A DNA stretch of 64,000 nucleotides from an uncultured Roseburia sp. (lineage in GTDB: Bacteria > Bacillota > Clostridia > Lachnospirales > Lachnospiraceae), in assembly GCA_947573605.1 (NCBI GenBank), contig CANPGM010000003.1, forward strand, positions 62,001 to 126,000, written 5' to 3'. The first letter of the stretch is position 1, and each line of letters begins with the position of its first letter. The position numbers and the translations under genes are program-made. Shown piece by piece: positions 54,375 to 62,459 of this stretch. The notes beneath the pieces were generated by a model, which had not been told where the DNA came from, searched no databases, and saw only the letters and a list, made by a program, of their open reading frames with translations.

Positions 54375-55730
54375 ATGGCGCAAAATCAGAATATGACGGA
54401 GGGAAAACCGACGCGGCTGCTCTTTCTTTTTGCTCTGCCGCTGATGTTCGGAAATGTGTTTCAGCAGCTTTACACCGTAGTGGATACGGCGATCATAGGC
54501 AGGGGCGTCGGCATGGACGCGCTTGCGGCGCTTGGAGCGGTTGACTGGCTGAACTGGATGCTGCTTGGGATTGCCCAGGGCTTTACGCAGGGGTTCTCGG
54601 TACGGATTTCACAGAAATACGGAGAGGGAGAAAAAGAGGGGTTAAAGCGTGCCGTTGGTATGTCTGCACGTCTTTCCGCTTTTATTGCGCTTTTCTGCAC
54701 GGCGCTTTGTCAGGCCTGCCTGCCGTTATTTCTGCTGTTTCTGCGCGTTCCGGAAGAATTAAAGGGTACGGCGCTTCTCTATACGCGTATTCTGTTTTTG
54801 GGATTCCCGGCAGTTGTGTTTTTCAACTATTGTTCCTCGGTCCTGCGCGCCGTCGGCGACGGCAGGACGCCCCTAAAGGCAATGGCGGTATCTTCGATTA
54901 CCAATATTGCGCTGGATATGCTGACGGTATTCGTACTGGGCTGGGGCATTGCGGGAGCCGCTGCGGCGACTGTTTTTTCTCAATGTCTGTCCGGTTTTTT
55001 GTGCGCGCTGCAAATCAGAAAGTCGAAGGAGCTGCGATTTGGGAAAGAGCATATAAAAGCCGATGCAGCGTCAGGGAAACGAATGCTTCGACTTGGAACG
55101 CCCGTCGCTTTGAAAAATATAATTATTTCAGTTGGCGGCATGACGGTTCAAACAATTGTAAACGGCTTTGGCATGAGTTTTATCGCAGGATTCACGGCGA
55201 CAAACAAGCTATACGGCTTATTGGAAATCGCCGCAATTTCGTACGGATATGCAGTGACGACATATGTGGGGCAAAATTACGGCGCATCCAAACCGGAGCG
55301 TGTGAAAAGCGGCGTCCGTTCGGCTGTTTTTCTGTCCGCGGCGACTTCCCTTGCGATCGCCGCCATCATGATATTGTTCGGCAGGCCGATTACCATGCTT
55401 TTTATCTCGTCCGAGTCGCCGCTTCTTGCGGCGAAAGCAGGAAATATTGCATATCAGTATCTGTTTACAATGAGCGCCTTTCTGCCGGTTCTGTACCTTT
55501 TATATGTTTATCAGTCGGCGTTACAGGGAATGGGCCATACGGTAGTATCTATGGTTTCAGGGATCATCGAATTTGTTTTACGCGTCGGCGTTGCCGCCGC
55601 AATCGGGGCGACCGGATACGAAACCGGTATTTTCGGAGCGGAAATAGCGGCATGGTCGGGAGCCGCGCTCTATCTGGCCGCGGCTTATTATAAAAATGTA
55701 AAAAAACTACTTGGCAATAAAGACAGGTAG
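54375..55730 (+). CDS. MATE-family multidrug/toxin efflux transporter
   Basis: A 451-residue membrane protein with 12 helices. The start LLFLFALPLMFGNVFQQLYTVVDTAIIGRGVG is the standard MATE opening (shown here as LPLMFGNVFQQLYTVVDTA). NYCSSVLRAVGDGRTPLKA and the paired repeat VALKNIIISVGGMTVQTIV fit the DinF/NorM-type fold. It should expel cationic compounds using a sodium or proton gradient. Substrate unknown. GGAGGGGCAA precedes ATG 54375, just after the ysxC terminator. Confidence 0.92.
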   Translation: MAQNQNMTEGKPTRLLFLFALPLMFGNVFQQLYTVVDTAIIGRGVGMDALAALGAVDWLNWMLLGIAQGFTQGFSVRISQKYGEGEKEGLKRAVGMSARLSAFIALFCTALCQACLPLFLLFLRVPEELKGTALLYTRILFLGFPAVVFFNYCSSVLRAVGDGRTPLKAMAVSSITNIALDMLTVFVLGWGIAGAAAATVFSQCLSGFLCALQIRKSKELRFGKEHIKADAASGKRMLRLGTPVALKNIIISVGGMTVQTIVNGFGMSFIAGFTATNKLYGLLEIAAISYGYAVTTYVGQNYGASKPERVKSGVRSAVFLSAATSLAIAAIMILFGRPITMLFISSESPLLAAKAGNIAYQYLFTMSAFLPVLYLLYVYQSALQGMGHTVVSMVSGIIEFVLRVGVAAAIGATGYETGIFGAEIAAWSGAALYLAAAYYKNVKKLLGNKDR

Positions 55731-55756
55731 GGCTATTATCATAACAGAGAGAAAAA

Positions 55757-55787
55757 GCCGCGCAGCGGCGGAACGGGAGGGAACATG
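55757..55787 (+). promoter_or_regulatory. Hairpin and ribosome binding site before pncB
   Basis: GCCGC-GCA-GCGGC is followed by GGAACGGGAGGGAACATG. It matches the arrangement at 24741, but the internal ATG is ACG here, so no upstream start codon exists. Confidence 0.45.
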
Positions 55788-57266
55788 AGACAGGAGGATA
55801 CAAGAAACCTTTCTATGGTGATGGATCTGTATGAGCTTACGATGGCCAACGGATATTTCAACGACGGAGACAGGGAAGCGCGTGTTGCGTTTGACGTTTT
55901 TTATCGAAAAAATCCGGATCGCGGCGGATTTGCGGTTTTTGCGGGACTTGAACAGATTATTGAATATATTGAGAATCTTCATTTTTCGGATGAGGATGTG
56001 GAATATCTGCGCTCTCTGCGAATTTTTACGGAGGATTTTCTTGCGTATTTGAGGGAGTTTCGTTTTCAGGGCGATGTTTATGCGTTTCCGGAAGGAACGA
56101 TTATGTATCCGAATGAACCGATTGTTACAGTTGTAGCGCCCCTTATCGATGCGCAGCTTGTTGAGACGGCCATTCTGGCGCAGATTAATCATCAGTCGCT
56201 TGTGGCGACAAAGACGGTCCGAATTGTAAAAGCGGCGGAGGGAAAAGCAGTATCCGACTTCGGCGCGCGGCGCGCGCATAATATGGACGCCGCCGTATAC
56301 GGAGCAAGGGCGGCCTATATCGGAGGTGCAGTCGGAACGGCCACGGTACTTGCGGGACAGATGTTCGGGATTCCGGTCAGCGGCACGATGGCGCATAGCT
56401 GGGTAATGTATTATAAAGATGAATTTGAAGCGTTTAAGCATTATGCGGAAAATTATCCGGATAATACGGTACTTTTGGTCGATACATACGATACGCTCAA
56501 ATCCGGGATTCCGAATGCGATACGTACGTCTAAAGAAGTGTTGGAGCCGATGGGGAAACGTCTGAAAGGAATCCGGATCGACAGCGGAGATCTTGCATAT
56601 CTGTCCGTTCGGGTTCGTAAAATGTTAGACGAGTCGGGACTTTCCGACTGTAAAATCATTGTTTCCAATAGCCTGGACGAACATACGATCAGTTCTCTTA
56701 ACAGCCAGCGCGCCGAAATTGACAGCTACGGAGTCGGAGAGCGCCTGATTACAGGGGCGTCCAGCGATTATTCGGACGATACGATTTCGCTGCTTGGAGC
56801 CGTATATAAAATTTCGGCGGTCGAAGAGAACGGAAGCTTTTCACCCCGGATTAAAATTTCCGGCAATGTAGAGAAAATAACGAATCCGGGCTTAAAAAAG
56901 GTGTATCGTGTCTACGATGCGAACGGAAAAGCAAGGGCGGATTTGATTGCGAAAGCGGAGGAAGAGGTGGATCTGTCTGATAAATTCCGCTTCGTCGACC
57001 CGGAAATGCCGTGGAAGAATCAGTATTTTTCCGGCTGTACGGCAAAGCCGCTTCAGGTAAAAATCTTTGAAAACGGAAAAAGGGTTTATGAAAAACCTGC
57101 ACTGACGGAAATCAGGGATTATGTGGCGAGACAGCTTGCAGAGGAAATCTGGGAGGAAGAGCAGCGCTTCGTAAATCCGCACAGACATTATATGGATATG
57201 ACACCGGATTATTATGATATGAAAATGAGCCTTCTTCATGACTCCCGTGAGCAGCGGGACAGGTAA
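55785..57266 (+). CDS. pncB: Nicotinate phosphoribosyltransferase
   Basis: A 493-residue enzyme of usual length. It begins MVMDLYELTMANGYF, a family hallmark. DFGARRAHNMDAAVYGARAAYIGG (shortened here to DFGARRAHNMDAA), SGTMAHSWVM and IRIDSGDLAYLS are standard motifs around the substrate and phosphoribosyl sites. It makes nicotinate mononucleotide from nicotinate and PRPP with ATP hydrolysis, in NAD salvage. The gene ends convergently with the minus-strand GGDEF gene. Confidence 0.96.
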   Translation: MRQEDTRNLSMVMDLYELTMANGYFNDGDREARVAFDVFYRKNPDRGGFAVFAGLEQIIEYIENLHFSDEDVEYLRSLRIFTEDFLAYLREFRFQGDVYAFPEGTIMYPNEPIVTVVAPLIDAQLVETAILAQINHQSLVATKTVRIVKAAEGKAVSDFGARRAHNMDAAVYGARAAYIGGAVGTATVLAGQMFGIPVSGTMAHSWVMYYKDEFEAFKHYAENYPDNTVLLVDTYDTLKSGIPNAIRTSKEVLEPMGKRLKGIRIDSGDLAYLSVRVRKMLDESGLSDCKIIVSNSLDEHTISSLNSQRAEIDSYGVGERLITGASSDYSDDTISLLGAVYKISAVEENGSFSPRIKISGNVEKITNPGLKKVYRVYDANGKARADLIAKAEEEVDLSDKFRFVDPEMPWKNQYFSGCTAKPLQVKIFENGKRVYEKPALTEIRDYVARQLAEEIWEEEQRFVNPHRHYMDMTPDYYDMKMSLLHDSREQRDR

Positions 57267-57282
57267 CGGAAGTCTGTCCCGC
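57254..57282. terminator. Inverted repeat between convergent pncB and GGDEF genes
   Basis: A perfect 9-base inverted repeat GCGGGACAG/CTGTCCCGC spans the pncB stop codon. It lies 7 bases from the end of the minus-strand gene. No long T-run is present; it may serve both directions. Confidence 0.5.
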
Positions 57283-57288
57283 ACGGAT

Positions 57289-59214
57289 CTATACGGAAGG
57301 GGGGATGTATTCGGCATAACTTCCTTTTGTCGATCGTTTGATTTGATAGAGCGCATCGTCCGCATGGCTCAGCAGTTCCGCAATATCGGTGTCCGGTTCG
57401 TCCGCAAGCGCGAAACCGGCGGAAGCGCTGATGATTTTAGACTGCGTCTCGGAAAGCCATACCGGATGTTTTGCAAGCGATTGATAAAAGAAATCCAGAA
57501 AGTTTCTGATTTCCGAGCGGTCCGCGCAGTCATAAATCATCATGCAGAATTCGTCCCCGGAACGTCTTGCAGTAAGAAAGTGCGCGTTGGGCATGGAGCG
57601 CATAACCGACGAAAAACGCTGTAAGTACTGATCCCCGGCATCATGGCCGTATGTGTCGTTGATGGATTTAAAGAAATCCAGATCCAGCATTACGACGGCG
57701 CATACGGAATTTTTCCGTACTTTTTGTAAAATCTCCGCCGCTGACTGCTTAAAATCCTGATATTTGAACAGGCCGGTCAGCGGATCGTGCGTATTTTCAT
57801 ACAGCATTTTTTTCTTTTCTAACATCACATCTGTACTATCTGTAATTACACCCAGACAGCCGTCAGAGGATTTTGACATGTGGATGCGAATATATTTCGT
57901 ATCATTGATCTGAAAAATATCAGATTCTCCTTCCGCCGGTTTGGCAGTAATCTCTTTAATGTACTGATGAAACAGCTCGGAGTTTTTACAAAGCGTCTCT
58001 GCCTTTTCCTCAGAAAGATCAAGCAATTCTCTCAGCCCTGAGGTGACGAAGACCGGTTCCGTTCCGTTTTTATATTCAAATGCCGCAAGCGGAATCCCGC
58101 TTATTTCAATAATGGAAGAAATGCGGTCGGAGAGATGGACGATACTTTTTACCATTGTATTGATTCCGCCGCTCAATTCCTCAAATTCCCGGTTTCCTCC
58201 GACCGTGACTGCGGTATCGAGATTTCCTCCCGTGATGGAAGAAAGGCGGTCTATAATCTGATGAATGCCGTCGACTACTTTTCGTTTGACCAGATAATTC
58301 AGAAGAACAATGACGACGGCTTCAACAAACAGAAGGTAGATTAACGTATTAAGCAGGTTTTTCCAGAGTTTTTTAAACAAAAGGCTTCTCGGAAGCGCCG
58401 CGCATACCATTACATTTTCATATGTTGCGCTTACGACATAGACGGATTCGCCGTGCCCGCCTTTTCGATAGGCGCCGTTTGTACAGCCGAAAAGTTCGTC
58501 AATCTGATAACACTCTCCTGAAAAGACCTGATCCATTCCTCCCGAATGACCGAGAATCTGTCCCGTGGCGCAGTCGATCGCAAACAGTTCTTCTCCCATA
58601 TCGGTCGGGAATTTAGAGAATACATAATCATAGGCATTTCGGGACTCGGCTTCTAACTGTCTGACCGGCTTGAATCCGACCTGTACCACTCCCTTTTGCT
58701 TCTTTCTTGCGACGCCTACATATTTCATGATTTTATTTTCCGCAGCATTCGGCTGCATCTCCTGTATAAGCGAGGCGTCCGGGTCGCCGCTTTCCAAAAG
58801 AGCGAGAAACGCCCGCGTCTGATCGTGATCGTCCATATCAATACCCACATACTTAGAGACGGAAGAGGCTGCGATAAAACCGTTTTCATCAATGATATGC
58901 AGTTCGTCGACGTCTAAAAGCTTTGCAAGATACTGCATTTCGGAAACGTCCATTGAGAAATCCTGCTGTCCGCTCAGCATATATTCGGCTGCTTTTGCTC
59001 TTGTCAGATAGTCTTTATCCAGATTTTCATAGATCAGGGCGAGCTCCGCCTGATTGGTTTCAAGCGTATGCCGGATCTGTTCGAGTTTTGTGTGAAACGT
59101 CTGATACTGACCCGTTTCGAGCGTATGCAGCGTAAACAGAAAATTGATCGTCAAAATAAGCAGGATGCCGGACGTAATGACGATCAGCGTATATTTAATA
59201 AAGGTTTTCTGCAT
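57289..59214 (-). CDS. Membrane sensor with HAMP, PAS-like and GGDEF (SGDEF) domains
   Basis: A 641-residue protein. One helix near 8-30, an extracytoplasmic dCache-like sensor to about 280, and a second helix near 290-310 are followed by a HAMP-like linker. A PAS-like stretch spans about 375-475. The diguanylate-cyclase domain occupies the last 165 residues (THDPLTGLFKYQDF, MLDLDFFKSINDTYGHDAGD, then RRSGDEF at 550-556). The first Gly of GGDEF is Ser, a change tolerated in some active cyclases. No RxxD inhibitory site is apparent 5 residues before it. It should make cyclic di-GMP in response to an outside signal. GGAGGAACTTT precedes its ATG, and a TATAAT -10 sequence lies at 59247-59252 on this strand. 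Confidence 0.85.
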   Translation of the reverse strand: MQKTFIKYTLIVITSGILLILTINFLFTLHTLETGQYQTFHTKLEQIRHTLETNQAELALIYENLDKDYLTRAKAAEYMLSGQQDFSMDVSEMQYLAKLLDVDELHIIDENGFIAASSVSKYVGIDMDDHDQTRAFLALLESGDPDASLIQEMQPNAAENKIMKYVGVARKKQKGVVQVGFKPVRQLEAESRNAYDYVFSKFPTDMGEELFAIDCATGQILGHSGGMDQVFSGECYQIDELFGCTNGAYRKGGHGESVYVVSATYENVMVCAALPRSLLFKKLWKNLLNTLIYLLFVEAVVIVLLNYLVKRKVVDGIHQIIDRLSSITGGNLDTAVTVGGNREFEELSGGINTMVKSIVHLSDRISSIIEISGIPLAAFEYKNGTEPVFVTSGLRELLDLSEEKAETLCKNSELFHQYIKEITAKPAEGESDIFQINDTKYIRIHMSKSSDGCLGVITDSTDVMLEKKKMLYENTHDPLTGLFKYQDFKQSAAEILQKVRKNSVCAVVMLDLDFFKSINDTYGHDAGDQYLQRFSSVMRSMPNAHFLTARRSGDEFCMMIYDCADRSEIRNFLDFFYQSLAKHPVWLSETQSKIISASAGFALADEPDTDIAELLSHADDALYQIKRSTKGSYAEYIPPSV

Positions 59215-59298
59215 GTAAAGTTCCTCCGCTTCGGATTTCTTAAATCATTATATCTCTTTGCAGCCGGATTTTTGTTTCTTTTTTTACGCAAAAACTGT

Positions 59299-60588
59299 CT
59301 AAAATTTCGCATGCAGTAAGATTGTGAAAAAACCGTTTTCACAATAGCAGCCGATGGTTCCTCCGATCCGGTTTGAAAAAGAAAGCACGCTCTGCATACC
59401 GAGTCCGTGATTTTTCCCGTTTTTGCTTTTGGGCAGCCCGGTAGCGGAATCGAAGAGGACTTCCCGGTCGCATTTGTTTTTCATATGGATTAACAGGTAT
59501 TCTTTGGTACAGTGAATTTTCGCGTCTACATATCGATTCTGTTTTTCGTATTCTTTTATACAGAGAAACGCATTTTCAAATAAATTTGCAAGTACCGCCG
59601 CAAACTCATAGCAATTGACAGGCAGTTCCTTTTCTATCCGCAGTTTAAACTTAAGCTCGACCGCAAGAGAACGCGCTTTTTCGGCCGTGTTTGCAAGAAT
59701 GGTATTAACGACTAAATTATCGCAATATGTGACGACCCTGCTCTCGTCAGCCACATCTGTAATGTGCCTGACAATATTTCTGATTTCCGCAGTTTCTCCC
59801 TGATTGAGGAGGGTATTGATTAGTTCGGCATAATGCCTCATGTCATGCCGCAGAATCTGCAGGCGCTTCTGCGACTGCTCTACCAGGGCGTATTGCCTTT
59901 CAAGACCTCGGATATAAGATTCGGAAAGCATATTTTTCCAGTACATATCGTTTCGTATCGATTCGCCTTCAACATATTGCAGAACGATTACATACGATAC
60001 AAACATGGTGAGAATAAAAACAAGGATTCCCGGAATATTGTTCGGATATTCGTAGAGCGTATAGGGAAAAAAGGCAATGAAGCAAAAGCTGCAGTAAAAA
60101 AATACCGGAATCAGGCAGAGCTTCCACGGGCCTTTCAAATGTTCGTTTTCATAGTATTTAAAACAGATTTCTCTGAGTCTGCAGTACAAAAAGATAAGAA
60201 GGAAAAGATGAACCGCAATGCTGCCGACCAGAGAAAGCGGTATGCTGCCCGTGCAAATATGCAGCACGCAGGCGGCAATACTTCCTGCGATCACATAATT
60301 GGAGGCGCTTAGGCCGATAAATAAAACCTTGCTGTTCCGTTGTTTGGAAATCAACATACCGCTTAACTGTGTTACCAGTATCTGAACGACCGTTACAATG
60401 ACATAACAGAGATTACTGTCGGGAAAAAAGTTCAGCTTGAAGCAGTCCAGGATACATAAAATAAGAAACGAAAAAAAGCAGAGGACCGCCGTTTTCCGTT
60501 TCGTATAGCGATGCATGATAAAGAAATAAAAAAATGCCATTAAAAACAGATGGCTGATCATATATGAAATGTTTTTATAATATTCCAT
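59299..60588 (-). CDS. GHKL sensor histidine kinase, AgrC/VirS-like (HPK10)
   Basis: A 429-residue protein. The first 210 residues hold about six membrane helices, as in AgrC-like peptide sensors. The phospho-acceptor His248 lies in ILRHDMRHY, the HPK10 pattern. The ATPase N-box is NLFENAF and the glycine box is NHGLGMQSV. Unlike AgrC of staphylococci, no AgrB or AgrD gene is visible nearby, so the signal is unknown. It starts 9 bases after the response-regulator stop, with GGGAG before ATG, so the two are one operon. Confidence 0.88.
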   Translation of the reverse strand: MEYYKNISYMISHLFLMAFFYFFIMHRYTKRKTAVLCFFSFLILCILDCFKLNFFPDSNLCYVIVTVVQILVTQLSGMLISKQRNSKVLFIGLSASNYVIAGSIAACVLHICTGSIPLSLVGSIAVHLFLLIFLYCRLREICFKYYENEHLKGPWKLCLIPVFFYCSFCFIAFFPYTLYEYPNNIPGILVFILTMFVSYVIVLQYVEGESIRNDMYWKNMLSESYIRGLERQYALVEQSQKRLQILRHDMRHYAELINTLLNQGETAEIRNIVRHITDVADESRVVTYCDNLVVNTILANTAEKARSLAVELKFKLRIEKELPVNCYEFAAVLANLFENAFLCIKEYEKQNRYVDAKIHCTKEYLLIHMKNKCDREVLFDSATGLPKSKNGKNHGLGMQSVLSFSNRIGGTIGCYCENGFFTILLHAKF

Positions 60589-60597
60589 TTCCGCTCC

Positions 60598-61332
60598 CTA
60601 TTCATGTTGTTTTGAAACGAACAAAAGATAGCTTTTTTTTACTTCCGCGCTCCGCCGCTTACTGACGGGAATGCATTTTCCGCTTTCCATTATCACCTGA
60701 TCCTGCGCGAGCTTTCTTACATACTTCAGATTGATCAAAAACGATTTATGAACCTGTAGAAATTCGGCGCTGTTTTTCATATCTTCGATTTCCTCGTCAA
60801 AAGACTTACGGATAAAGATGCTTTTTATGTTTTTCCGGTCCGTCAAATGGACGTCGAGCATCCGGGCGGAATTTTCAATATATTCAATTTGAGAATAGGG
60901 GACGGATACCAGACCGTCTTTTGTCTTCATCAGATAGACGGAGTGTCTTTCCGGTTTTCTTAAGGAAACGGCATAATCAAGCGCTTCAAAAAAATTTTTC
61001 TCGCTGACCGGTTTCAGCAGATACCTCGCCGCGTGTACGCCGTAGGCTTCCAAAGCGAAATCTCCGGACGACGTGATGTAAATGATTACCGACTCGCATC
61101 CGCTGTTTCGAAGCCGGGTTCCGATCTCAATACCGGTTTTTTCAGACATAATCATATCGAGAAGATAGATATCCGCCGGTTTGCGTTTTGCTATTTTATC
61201 ATAAAGGCTTGCGGCATCCGAATATTTTTCCAGTTCAAGTCTTACATCCGGGCGGGCATCCGTATATTTTACCAATAATTTTTCCAGTTTTCTTAAATCT
61301 TCAATGCTGTCGTCGCATATTACTATTTTCAT
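60598..61332 (-). CDS. LytTR-family response regulator
   Basis: A 244-residue regulator. ATG 61332 begins KIVICDDS and follows AAAGAGGTACGG; a TTG 15 bases earlier is less likely. The receiver domain has Asp7-Asp8 and the phosphorylation site Asp59 (YLLDM), then ITSSGD and LLKPVSE. The C-terminal LytTR DNA-binding domain spans about 140-244 (VHKSFLINLKYVRKL). It is partner of the downstream GHKL kinase. Targets are probably direct repeats upstream of its regulated promoters, but none was identified with confidence. Confidence 0.92.
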   Translation of the reverse strand: MKIVICDDSIEDLRKLEKLLVKYTDARPDVRLELEKYSDAASLYDKIAKRKPADIYLLDMIMSEKTGIEIGTRLRNSGCESVIIYITSSGDFALEAYGVHAARYLLKPVSEKNFFEALDYAVSLRKPERHSVYLMKTKDGLVSVPYSQIEYIENSARMLDVHLTDRKNIKSIFIRKSFDEEIEDMKNSAEFLQVHKSFLINLKYVRKLAQDQVIMESGKCIPVSKRRSAEVKKSYLLFVSKQHE

Positions 61333-61361
61333 CCGTACCTCTTTCAAAACACTCTTTTTCT

Positions 61362-61390
61362 ATCTTAGCTTTTCTTGGAGCGGTAGTCAA
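61362..61390 (-). promoter_or_regulatory. Sigma-A-type promoter for the regulator-kinase operon
   Basis: On the minus strand TTGACT (61385-61390) and TAAGAT (61362-61367) are 17 bases apart, about 30 bases before the regulator's start codon. Confidence 0.7.
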
Positions 61391-61414
61391 GTCAGTCGGG
61401 CGGGAAGATAAACG

Positions 61415-61443
61415 TTGCATAGGAAATCTGTTCATGATAGAAT
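61415..61443 (+). promoter_or_regulatory. Sigma-A-type promoter for arcC-pyk
   Basis: TTGCAT and TAGAAT are 17 bases apart, with TG one base before the -10 (extended -10). It is divergent from the regulator promoter with only 24 bases between the two -35 boxes, so the regulator could control both. Confidence 0.6.
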
Positions 61444-61504
61444 GAAAAAAGCAGGAAAGAACCGGAAAGAAGATGGAAAACAATAATGTGGAATGAGAGG
61501 AATT

Positions 61505-62437
61505 ATGAAGAAGAAAAAAATAGTGATAGCGCTTGGTCATGAAGCGCTTGGGACGACGCTGCCGGAGCAGAAGGAGGCAACGGAGCGTACCGCAAAGGCG
61601 GTTGCTTCGTTTATCCGTGAGGATTATCAGGTTGTAATTACGCACAGCAACGGCCCGCAGGTCGGGATGATTCATACCGCAATGAACGAATTCTGCAGGC
61701 TGTATCCTGAGTATACGGCGACGCCGATGTCGGTTTGTTCGGCGATGAGCCAGGGCTATATCGGATATGACCTGCAGAATGCCATTCGTGCGGAGCTTTT
61801 AAACAAAGGAATTTATAAAACGGTATCCACCATACTTACACAGGTTGTAGTAGATCCGTATGACGAGGCTTTTTATAAGCCGACAAAGATTATCGGCCGT
61901 GTGATGACGGAAGAGGAAGCGGAGGCGGAAGAGAAGAAGGGAAATCATGTCGCGAAGACAAAAGAAGGTTACAGACGTATTGTAGCCGCGCCGAAGCCGA
62001 TGGATATTGTGGAGATTGACGCCATCCGCGCGCTATCCGATGCGGACCAGATTGTTGTTGCGTGCGGCGGCGGCGGCATTCCGGTGCTGGCGCAGGACAA
62101 TCATTTAAAAGGCGCGGGAGCAGTGATTGAAAAAGACCTTGCAGCCGGTAAGCTTGCGGAGCTTCTGGACGCCGATATGCTGATTATTTTGACAAGTGTG
62201 GATAACGTCTGCCTCAATTTTGGAAAAGAGGATGAGAAGCCCTTATCTTCCATGACGGTAGCGGAAGCGGCGGAGTATATCGATCAGGGCCAGTTCGGAG
62301 AAGGAGATATGCTGCCTAAGATACAGGCCGCGGTAGATTTTATCGGAGATTCCGCGATAAAGTCCGTTTTGATTACAAGATTAAATAAAGACGGTACAAA
62401 TATTCACGGCGGAATGGGCACAATGATAACAAAATAA
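61505..62437 (+). CDS. arcC: Carbamate kinase
   Basis: A 310-residue amino-acid-kinase-fold enzyme of standard length. It starts KKKIVIALGHEALG, with His-Glu in place of the commoner Gly-Asn. VVITHSNGPQVGMI, AMSQGYIGYDLQNA, VVACGGGGIPV and DMLIILTSVDNVC are family motifs. It makes ATP and releases ammonia and CO2 from carbamoyl phosphate. No arcA or arcB gene lies in the window, so carbamoyl phosphate may come from purine or agmatine breakdown elsewhere. ATG 61505 starts the conserved strand; the in-frame ATG 12 bases upstream overlaps GAGAGG. pyk follows after 22 bases. Confidence 0.95.
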   Translation: MKKKKIVIALGHEALGTTLPEQKEATERTAKAVASFIREDYQVVITHSNGPQVGMIHTAMNEFCRLYPEYTATPMSVCSAMSQGYIGYDLQNAIRAELLNKGIYKTVSTILTQVVVDPYDEAFYKPTKIIGRVMTEEEAEAEEKKGNHVAKTKEGYRRIVAAPKPMDIVEIDAIRALSDADQIVVACGGGGIPVLAQDNHLKGAGAVIEKDLAAGKLAELLDADMLIILTSVDNVCLNFGKEDEKPLSSMTVAEAAEYIDQGQFGEGDMLPKIQAAVDFIGDSAIKSVLITRLNKDGTNIHGGMGTMITK

Positions 62438-62459
62438 AAAGGAAGGACACGTTTCTGTT

